Source: an uncultured Selenomonadales bacterium
GTDB lineage: Bacteria > Bacillota > Negativicutes > Selenomonadales > Selenomonadaceae
NCBI GenBank assembly: GCA_937910665.1
Contig: CALEPR010000081.1
Coordinates: forward strand, 1 to 10,772
Reading direction: 5' to 3'
DNA length: 10,772 bases
Of this stretch, positions 5,856-10,772 are shown piece after piece. The translations under genes were made by a program, and so were the position numbers. The notes under the pieces are model-generated. The model had not been told where the DNA came from. It worked only from the letters and a program-made list of their open reading frames with translations, and did no database searches. How positions within the stretch are numbered: position 1 is the first letter of the stretch; every line of letters begins with the position of its first letter.

Positions 5856-8800
5856 TCAGATTCCTTTGAAGGAAAATTCAAAATGCTTATCGGCATTGTA
5901 AACGCGATATTCAGGCAGTGTAGGCTGACTCCAAGTATCGTCCCCGCCAACACCAAAATTTTCTGAACAGATTTTCACGAAAGTAAACTTGTGCGGCGGC
6001 AATTCCTCTTGATGCCTTGCGTTTTCCAATTCGTGCGGACTGTGCGGCAACGCTGAGACTTCAAACGGCGTACCAAAAAATTTTATTCCGCGTCCGCGCT
6101 CATCAACAATATTTATCCAACGCACTGAGCATCTGTTGCCTGTCTCCTGCGGAACTAAATATGGCTCTACATCTTCAAAAATGTCTGATTCAAAAATGCC
6201 AAGTCTCGCGCCTTCCTTGCGGTCGTTGTAGTTGTCAAGCGGGCCAAGTCCATAAAATTTAATTTGCTTGAACTCCTTCGGAATTGTAAACAACATTCCA
6301 AAAGCCGGCAAATTCGGCAATGCGTCAACTTTTTTATAATCTTGAGTGACTTTCACAGTTCCGCAAGAATAAACTTTATAATCGACTGTGACGTAACTTT
6401 TCGGCGTTGTCTGCAGTTCATAAGTAAACCGGACTTCAAATGTATCTGCCGCAAATTCGCCGCTGAATTTTTCGCCAAAATACCTTTCAAGCGCAGTAAA
6501 TTCTTTGTCGTCCGCGCGGTATTCAATCTTGCAACATTTTCTGTACATGCTTGCAAGTTTCCACTGCGCTGCGTCAAGATGTTGTCCATTGCCATAATCA
6601 TTCGACACAGGCGCACGCCAAAAATTAGGAGCAGGGAAGTCTGAAATATATTCCACGCCGTTGTATTTGTAACTTGTCAAACTTCCTGCGCCGCTCGAAA
6701 ACATTATCTCGAAACCTTCGCCCTGAACTCCAAGATATATTTTGCCCTGAACGATGCGCAATTTTTTAGCCGACTGCAAAATTTCTGCAGGCTGATAAAT
6801 ATTTTTCTTCGCAAGCCACGCTGAAATGTCGGAGGTCGATTCAGATTTTTTGAAAACAGTTTGTCCGAAAGCAATTTCATAACCTGCCGCCGCCCAAAGT
6901 TCATTTTCTTTCAGGCAAAGCGACGCAGTTAAAACATATTCGCCGACTCCGTAACTCGGCAGGGAAATTTTAATTTCGTCGCACTCGCCCGGCAAAATAT
7001 TTGGAGCGTCACAAGTTTTTTTCCAAACTTCCTCGCCGTCCAAAAGCAAACTCAATTTCAAAACATATTCTGCTACATTTGTGAAGAGCGATTTATTTTT
7101 AATTTTTATCGCGCCTTCGCTCGGTTCAATGTCAAAGTTTTGGTAGCAAAATTTTACTTCCTGAAGTTTAGTCGTCGGCTTGTGGTCAGCAAAAAATATT
7201 CCGTCGCCGCTGAAACTGTAATCGCTTCCCCTGTCGCCGAAGTCGCCGCCATATTTCAAACCGTCGTCAGTTTTAATCGCTTGGTCGGCGAAGTCCCAGA
7301 TAAAGCCGCCTTGATACATTTCCTCTTCGTCAGTCAATTTTGTGTACTTGCTGATTCCTCCGCAAGAATTTCCCATCGCGTGAGAATATTCGCAGCAAAC
7401 AAAGGGTTTGTCCCTGTGTTCAGATAAAAATTTTTTAATTCCTTCCACAGGCGTATACATCTGACTTTCAAAATCTGAAGTGTCATTATATCTTCTGTCC
7501 CAGAAAATACTTTCGTAGTGAACAAGTCGGCTGGGATCTCTGCGCTTGAAAAACTCATGCATTTCAAAAATATTTTTTCCGCCGCAAGATTCATTTCCGC
7601 AACTCCAAATTAAAATTGCAGGATGATTTTTGTCGCGTTCCAACATTGCCTTCGCACGTTCGACTACAGCGTTGAGCCATTTCGGATCGTCGCCCGGCAC
7701 TGTGTTTTCATTTATCACGCACAAACCATTTTGCTGCCAACTGCCGTGAGTTTCTAAATTTGTTTCGTCAATCATGTACAAGCCGTAAATGTCACAAAGT
7801 TCATAAAGTCGGCTTGGATTTGGATAGTGCGAAGTTCTAATCGCGTTAATATTATTTTTCTTGATGGCGATAATATCTTTTTCAATTTCTGCAGGACTAA
7901 GTGCGCGTCCGCTGTTGCAGTTAAATTCGTGGCGGTTCACGCCCTTGAAAACAATTCGCTTGCCATTGAGTTTCAAAATTTTTCCGTCCGATTTAAATTC
8001 TCTGAAACCAATATTTTGCGGAACGACTTCGACAACTTCGCCTGCAGAATTTTTCACAACAAAAATTGCGCGGTAAAGATTCGGATGCTCCGCGCTCCAC
8101 AAGTCAACATTTTTCAATTCAAATTCAAAATTAAAATTTTTTTCGCAGAAAGTTTTTGTTTCGTCGAGGACGCAAGAATTTTTTTTGTCGAAAATTTTCA
8201 GCTCAACAATTTTTTCTGCGTCGCTGTTCCAAGTAGTTTCGATTTTTAAATTGCCGTCGCTGTAATTGTTAATCGGCGCGGCGTGGACAAAAATATCTTC
8301 AAGGTGAAGTTCAGGTTTGCTATACAAAATTACATCGCGAAAAATTCCGCTGAATCTCCAGAAGTCTTGGTCTTCCAACCAACTGCCGCTTGTGTATCTG
8401 TAAACCGCGACTGCAATTTTATTTTCGCCCTGCTTGATGAACGGCGTTAAATCGAAGTCGCTCGGCGTGAAACTGTCCTCGCTGTAGCCGACAAAATTTC
8501 CATTCAGCCAGATTGCAATTCCACTTTCCGCGCCTTGAAAACTTACAAAAAAATTTTTCCAATCGCTCGGCGCATCAAAATATTTCACATAACAGGCAAC
8601 AGGATTGTCGCGGCTGGGAATTTCGCCGGGGCGAATTGCTTCGTGTCCGTCCCAAGGATATGGAGTGTTAATGTAGTGAGGCTTGCCAAAACCTTCCATT
8701 TGAATATGCGCGGGAACTCGGATTGTCTGCCAGTCGCGGCAGTTGTAATCTTCCGCTTGGAAGTTTTGCGGAATAAAATTCAAATTCGGCGCAAATGCAA

Positions 8801-8951
8801 AATGCCAAAGTCCATTCAAGGAACGCAAAAATTTTGTCTGACCTTTTGCAAGCTCATTGAAGTTCGCAAAATATTTGTGATCGGAATGAGCCGGCAAACG
8901 ATTCTCCTGAAATTGTTCAGGATTAGCCAACTTTGCAACGCCTAAAGCCAT
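5856..8951 (-). CDS. lacZ: Beta-galactosidase, GH2, LacZ type
   Basis: Hydrolyses lactose and other beta-galactosides by a retaining mechanism in the cytoplasm. The 1031 residues match the long LacZ class (E. coli LacZ is 1023). The order is a sugar-binding jelly-roll domain (about 40-215, WLNGNFVGYSEDSFTPSDFDLT), an Ig-like domain (220-320), the TIM barrel (325-605), a second Ig-like domain, and the C-terminal Bgal_small_N domain (about 740-1030). The acid/base is Glu454 in IWSCGNES and the nucleophile Glu521 in CCEYSHAMGNS. His402 in ETNLETHG and Trp1007 in GGDDTWSQP match conserved substrate-site residues of LacZ. The ATG follows GAAGGAGG at 8 bases. No signal peptide is seen. It is the first gene of a pair with the alpha-galactosidase; no lac repressor or permease is in the window. 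Confidence 0.97.
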   Translation of the reverse strand: MALGVAKLANPEQFQENRLPAHSDHKYFANFNELAKGQTKFLRSLNGLWHFAFAPNLNFIPQNFQAEDYNCRDWQTIRVPAHIQMEGFGKPHYINTPYPWDGHEAIRPGEIPSRDNPVACYVKYFDAPSDWKNFFVSFQGAESGIAIWLNGNFVGYSEDSFTPSDFDLTPFIKQGENKIAVAVYRYTSGSWLEDQDFWRFSGIFRDVILYSKPELHLEDIFVHAAPINNYSDGNLKIETTWNSDAEKIVELKIFDKKNSCVLDETKTFCEKNFNFEFELKNVDLWSAEHPNLYRAIFVVKNSAGEVVEVVPQNIGFREFKSDGKILKLNGKRIVFKGVNRHEFNCNSGRALSPAEIEKDIIAIKKNNINAIRTSHYPNPSRLYELCDIYGLYMIDETNLETHGSWQQNGLCVINENTVPGDDPKWLNAVVERAKAMLERDKNHPAILIWSCGNESCGGKNIFEMHEFFKRRDPSRLVHYESIFWDRRYNDTSDFESQMYTPVEGIKKFLSEHRDKPFVCCEYSHAMGNSCGGISKYTKLTDEEEMYQGGFIWDFADQAIKTDDGLKYGGDFGDRGSDYSFSGDGIFFADHKPTTKLQEVKFCYQNFDIEPSEGAIKIKNKSLFTNVAEYVLKLSLLLDGEEVWKKTCDAPNILPGECDEIKISLPSYGVGEYVLTASLCLKENELWAAAGYEIAFGQTVFKKSESTSDISAWLAKKNIYQPAEILQSAKKLRIVQGKIYLGVQGEGFEIMFSSGAGSLTSYKYNGVEYISDFPAPNFWRAPVSNDYGNGQHLDAAQWKLASMYRKCCKIEYRADDKEFTALERYFGEKFSGEFAADTFEVRFTYELQTTPKSYVTVDYKVYSCGTVKVTQDYKKVDALPNLPAFGMLFTIPKEFKQIKFYGLGPLDNYNDRKEGARLGIFESDIFEDVEPYLVPQETGNRCSVRWINIVDERGRGIKFFGTPFEVSALPHSPHELENARHQEELPPHKFTFVKICSENFGVGGDDTWSQPTLPEYRVYNADKHFEFSFKGI

Positions 8952-9296
8952 AAAAAATTCCTCCTTCAGAAAGTAATTTATATCTCACACCGAAAATTTT
9001 CTCGGCGAAATTTTCAATCTGCGCTACTTATTTTTTCAAAATTTTTGAAGATATTCCTCGCACTTTGTAAAAAATTTTCGAAGACAAGAAACAAAACATT
9101 TACGTCAATGATAACTGTCAAAATAATAGCGTACTTAGAAAACTTGTGCAAGATTTTTTCTGAGCCAATCTGAAGAAAATTTTTAAAGGTTATCACTCCG
9201 ACGACCATAAATGCAAATATGTTTGTAAAAACTTCATTTCACTCAAAGAACTATAAAAATTTTTTGGAGAATTTTAATACGGCTAAAAAAATTTAT
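8952..9296. other. AT-rich upstream region of beta-galactosidase
   Basis: This long non-coding gap between the beta-galactosidase gene and the rplT terminator should hold the galactosidase promoter, but no standard -35/-10 pair stands out. On the minus strand a TATAAA (8977-8982) lies 10 bases before the RBS, with no good -35. Just upstream is an imperfect inverted repeat, CGCCGA (9002-9007) and TCGGTG (8988-8993), that could be an operator. A TTGACA (minus, about 9116-9121) has no convincing -10. Another perfect inverted repeat, TTCAAAA and TTTTGAA, is at 9035-9049. AAAATTTT tracts recur throughout. Confidence 0.4.
9014..9208 (-). CDS. Doubtful small ORF, possible single-span membrane protein
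   Basis: An open frame of 64 codons starts at ATG 9208. Its product has a hydrophobic stretch (YAIILTVIIDVNVLFLVF) and a basic/aromatic tail. No Shine-Dalgarno sequence precedes the ATG. An internal GTG at codon 5 is no better. The AT-rich region would yield such residues by chance, and I recognise no family. It is listed only because it is the sole open frame of any length in this gap. Confidence 0.15.
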   Translation of the reverse strand: MVVGVITFKNFLQIGSEKILHKFSKYAIILTVIIDVNVLFLVFENFLQSARNIFKNFEKISSAD

Positions 9297-9331
9297 GCAA
9301 AAAAAAATCCTCAACCTTCGAAGGCTGAGGA
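9297..9331 (-). terminator. Terminator of the infC-rpmI-rplT operon
   Basis: On the minus strand, CCTCAGCCT-TCGA-AGGTTGAGG (9309-9330) forms a 9-bp stem with one G-U pair, followed by A and a run of eight or nine T (9299-9307). It lies 17 bases past the rplT stop. It is strong and standard. Confidence 0.93.
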
Positions 9332-9347
9332 AAACTTTTTTTACCGA

Positions 9348-9701
9348 CTAAATATTTTTTTTCGCTACGTCTACAAACTTTTCAAAAGCTGACATATCTG
9401 ACACGGCAAGTTCAGCCATCATCTTTCTGTCAACAGCAACTCCGGCTTTAGTCAAACCGCAGATAAGTTTGCTGTAAGAAATTCCGTTGATTCTTGCCGC
9501 CGCATTGATTCTCGCAATCCAGAGACGGCGGAAGTTACGCTTTTTAACTTTTCGATCGCGGTAAGCGTATTGCCCCGCTTTCATTACAGATTCATTTGCT
9601 TTTTTAAACTGTTTACTTCTCGCGCCGCGATAACCTTTCGCCAGCTTGAGAATTTTTTTGTGGCGACGGTGAGCCGTAACGCCTGTTTTCACTCTTGGCA
9701 C
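9348..9701 (-). CDS. rplT: Ribosomal protein L20 (bL20)
   Basis: Binds 23S rRNA and is needed for early assembly of the 50S subunit. In Bacillus and E. coli it also represses its own operon by binding the leader or intergenic mRNA. The 117-residue product (E. coli 118) is full length and collinear with the family: MPRVKTGVTAHRRHKKILKLAKGYRG at the start, RDRKVKKRNFRRLWIARINAA in the middle, and the globular C-terminal part from about 60 (NGISYSKLICGLTKAGVAVDRKMMAELAV). The start codon is GTG with AGGAGG 8 bases upstream. It is last in the operon, 54 bp after rpmI, with heptamer repeats (9725-9752) filling most of that gap and a terminator following. Confidence 0.98.
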   Translation of the reverse strand: MPRVKTGVTAHRRHKKILKLAKGYRGARSKQFKKANESVMKAGQYAYRDRKVKKRNFRRLWIARINAAARINGISYSKLICGLTKAGVAVDRKMMAELAVSDMSAFEKFVDVAKKNI

Positions 9702-9724
9702 AATTACAACCTCCTAAAACAATT

Positions 9725-9752
9725 CCTAATTCCTCACCCCTAACTCCACATT
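9725..9752. repeat. Heptamer tandem repeats between rpmI and rplT (site C)
   Basis: The plus strand reads CCTAATT, CCTCACC, CCTAACT, CCACATT: four units of exactly seven bases, related to sites A and B (minus-strand consensus nnTTAGG or nnTGAGG). They begin 3 bases after the rpmI stop and end 9 bases before the rplT Shine-Dalgarno sequence. Flanking AATTC (9721-9725) and GAATT (9753-9757) can pair. There is no inverted heptamer arm here, unlike the other two sites. Confidence 0.6.
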
Positions 9753-9755
9753 GAA

Positions 9756-9953
9756 TTAAGCGTAGGGGAGCAACTTTCTGACACGCGCACGATCTGCCGC
9801 CGATGCCAAAGTTGCTTTACGAAGATTTCTCTTGCGCTTCGGTGACTTTTTTTCCAGAATGTGACTCTTATAAGCCTTGTTGCGTTTAAATTTTCCTGTT
9901 CCTGTAACGCTGAAACGTTTAGCTGTCGCTCTGTGTGTCTTTATTTTGGGCAC
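9756..9953 (-). CDS. rpmI: Ribosomal protein L35 (bL35)
   Basis: Small, very basic protein of the large ribosomal subunit. The 65 residues have the usual length and sequence (MPKIKTHRATAKRFSVTGTG, HILEKKSPKRKRNLRKA, ending VRKLLPYA). The start codon is GTG, preceded by AAAGGAGGA with 7 bases of spacing. The start lies inside infC: the genes overlap by 35 bases in different frames, and the rpmI RBS lies within the infC coding sequence. This suggests translational coupling between IF-3 and L35. Confidence 0.98.
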   Translation of the reverse strand: MPKIKTHRATAKRFSVTGTGKFKRNKAYKSHILEKKSPKRKRNLRKATLASAADRARVRKLLPYA

Positions 9954-10500
9954 TCTCGACTCCTCCTTTGGTATTCTTTTTTGCCTTCTGCGCCTTTGGA
10001 GAGAGAATCATGGTCATATTTTTCCCTTCCAGTTTTGCTGATCTTTCAACCGTGACAGTGTCGCCGAGTGCCGCCGACATTTTATTGAGGATTTCGCTAC
10101 CAAGTTCAGGGTGAGAAAGTTCACGTCCGCGAAACATTATAGTAACTTTGACTTTGTTTCCTTCCTCAACAAAACGCTGAGCACTTTTCAATTTAACTTC
10201 AAAGTCATGCTGTTCAATGTTCGGACGCAATTTCACTTCCTTAATCGTTACAACTTTTTGCTTTTTACGCGCCTCTTTGTCACGCTTTTGCTGTTCGTAG
10301 CGATACTTTCCGAAATCCATAATTCGGCAGACGGGCGGTTTTGCCTTTGGCGCGACTTCAACCAAGTCAAGGTGTTGCTCCTCGGCAAGTCTGAGTGCGT
10401 CTCTGGTTTGCATTATGCCCAACTGTTCTCCATCCGCGCCGGTTACTCTGACTTCACGGACGCGAATTTCTTCATTGATTCTCAAGCTGTCTCTACTAAT
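9919..10500 (-). CDS. infC: Translation initiation factor IF-3, AUU start
   Basis: IF-3 binds the 30S subunit, prevents premature 50S joining and checks the start codon and initiator tRNA. The N-domain covers about 1-82 (RINEEIRVREVRV, DLVEVAPKAKPPVCRIMDFGKY), then a basic linker helix (YEQQKRDKEARKKQK) and the C-domain (IKEVKLRPNIEQHDFEVKL, KVTIMFRGRELSHPELG, MILSPK). An extra charged tail of about 20 residues follows. The start is placed at ATT 10498-10500 (giving SRDSLRINEEIRV): AGGAGGT (10510-10516) is 9 bases upstream, whereas the alternative TTG at 10485 is 24 bases from it. An AUU start is established for infC of E. coli and Bacillus and lets IF-3 repress its own synthesis. The length is 193 residues. 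First gene of infC-rpmI-rplT. Confidence 0.96.
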   Translation of the reverse strand: MSRDSLRINEEIRVREVRVTGADGEQLGIMQTRDALRLAEEQHLDLVEVAPKAKPPVCRIMDFGKYRYEQQKRDKEARKKQKVVTIKEVKLRPNIEQHDFEVKLKSAQRFVEEGNKVKVTIMFRGRELSHPELGSEILNKMSAALGDTVTVERSAKLEGKNMTMILSPKAQKAKKNTKGGVESAQNKDTQSDS

Positions 10501-10516
10501 TGCAGATACACCTCCT
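10498..10516 (-). promoter_or_regulatory. infC RBS and AUU start
   Basis: On the minus strand, AGGAGGT (10510-10516) and a 9-base spacer lead to ATT (10498-10500), the in-frame start of IF-3. No ATG, GTG or TTG lies at proper distance in this frame. The strong SD probably offsets the weak codon. Confidence 0.85.
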
Positions 10517-10532
10517 GCAGTGCGCCAATAAC

Positions 10533-10564
10533 TATAAAATAAAAAAGCGGCTGAGAAGCCACTT
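10533..10564 (-). terminator. Leader terminator (attenuator) before infC
   Basis: On the minus strand, AAGTGGCT-TCTC-AGCCGCTT (10545-10564) is an 8-bp stem with one G-U pair, followed by a T-run (TTTTTTATTTTAT, about 10534-10546). It stands 16 bases upstream of the infC RBS. Either it ends the upstream transcript or, more likely for this operon, it is a conditional attenuator. In B. subtilis L20 controls this operon by leader transcription termination. Confidence 0.85.
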
Positions 10565-10677
10565 CAAACCTTTTTGCGGAACCCAAATACAAAAATGTAA
10601 ATTATCCACAAAACCTTGCAAACACATCTAAGGTCAACAGGTGAGAAGTTCAACTTCTGCTTAACAAACGCAAGGTT
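10533..10677 (-). ncRNA. Candidate L20-type leader RNA
   Basis: The 5' region of the operon can fold. GCAAGGTT (10670-10677, plus) and AACCTTGC (10612-10619) form an 8-bp outer stem, with AGAAGTT/AACTTCT (10644-10658) as an inner hairpin. The attenuator terminator at 10533-10564 follows. This layout fits an L20-responsive leader, but I cannot confirm the specific L20-binding motifs. The outer stem's first arm overlaps the candidate -10 box, so the leader would need a start further upstream for that stem to exist. Confidence 0.45.
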
Positions 10678-10701
10678 ATCACAATAAATTTTTTCTGTCA
10701 A
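10673..10701 (-). promoter_or_regulatory. Candidate sigma-70 promoter of infC operon
   Basis: On the minus strand, a perfect TTGACA (10696-10701) is followed after 17 bases by TAACCT (10673-10678), preceded by TGA to give an extended -10 (TGnTAACCT). The predicted start near 10666 gives a leader of about 165 bases before infC. The -10 matches only 3 of 6 bases. It competes with the reading of the same bases as an RNA stem arm. Confidence 0.5.
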
Positions 10702-10772
10702 GATTTTGCGTCTGAAAAATCACGGGCGTTTCATAAATTTTAGGCAAGAATAACATCAAGCAAAAGTTTGTC

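Noticed and set aside
7827..8249. Plus-strand open frame of 140 codons (and similar ones at 8535-8945 and 5305-5709)
   Set aside because: They are antisense shadows within the galactosidase genes, with low-complexity Phe/Asn-rich products and no RBS.
8988..9007. CcpA cre site
   Set aside because: The inverted repeat lacks the central CG-containing cre pattern; it is kept only as an unnamed possible operator.
9116..9121. TTGACA as -35 of the beta-galactosidase promoter
   Set aside because: At 16-18 bases spacing there is no acceptable -10 box.
1..10772. tRNA, rRNA, defence system or prophage genes
   Set aside because: No such genes or motifs were seen on either strand; the only mobile-element trace is the dead ISAs1 fragment.

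Overview
The window looks like chromosomal DNA of an anaerobic, flagellated Firmicute, most probably a member of the Negativicutes (Selenomonas-like). The basis is the Selenomonas-type style of the large flagellin, strong AGGAGG ribosome binding sites, the infC-rpmI-rplT order, AT-rich intergenic DNA and an ISAs1-type transposase relic. This placement is inferred by eye, not by a search. Nearly everything is on the minus strand; the one convincing plus-strand gene is a small XRE regulator.

Layout. (1) 1-2260: a monocistronic gene for an unusually large flagellin, with its own sigma-28-type promoter (2234-2261) and a terminator (8-46). Its leader carries two GGA motifs that resemble a CsrA-controlled flagellin leader. 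(2) 2257-2730: a divergent XRE-family repressor gene. Nested inverted repeats lie in the shared promoter region, and a bidirectional-looking terminator follows. (3) 2731-3361: no intact gene. It holds nested inverted repeats built from heptanucleotide units and the decayed 3' end of an ISAs1-family transposase gene. (4) 3362-8951: a two-gene galactoside operon, lacZ-type GH2 beta-galactosidase followed by GH36 alpha-galactosidase. Both are apparently cytoplasmic. A heptamer hairpin and a tiny candidate leader ORF lie between them, and a terminator follows. (5) 8952-9347: about 400 bp of AT-rich DNA, with the terminator of the next operon and at most a doubtful small ORF. (6) 9348-10772: the infC-rpmI-rplT operon (IF-3, L35, L20), with infC starting at a rare AUU codon and a leader that contains an intrinsic terminator (attenuator).

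Function. The two galactosidases together would cleave both anomers of galactosides (lactose-like and raffinose/melibiose-like) after uptake; no transporter or sugar regulator is in the window. The translation operon has the two classic feedback features of its family: a non-AUG infC start sensed by IF-3, and a leader terminator that could be controlled by L20. I see no new defence or mobile system. The most unusual items are the flagellin insert with four cysteines, the dispersed heptamer/octamer repeat elements at several intergenic sites, the operator-like repeats between flagellin and xre, and the short ORF ahead of the alpha-galactosidase gene.
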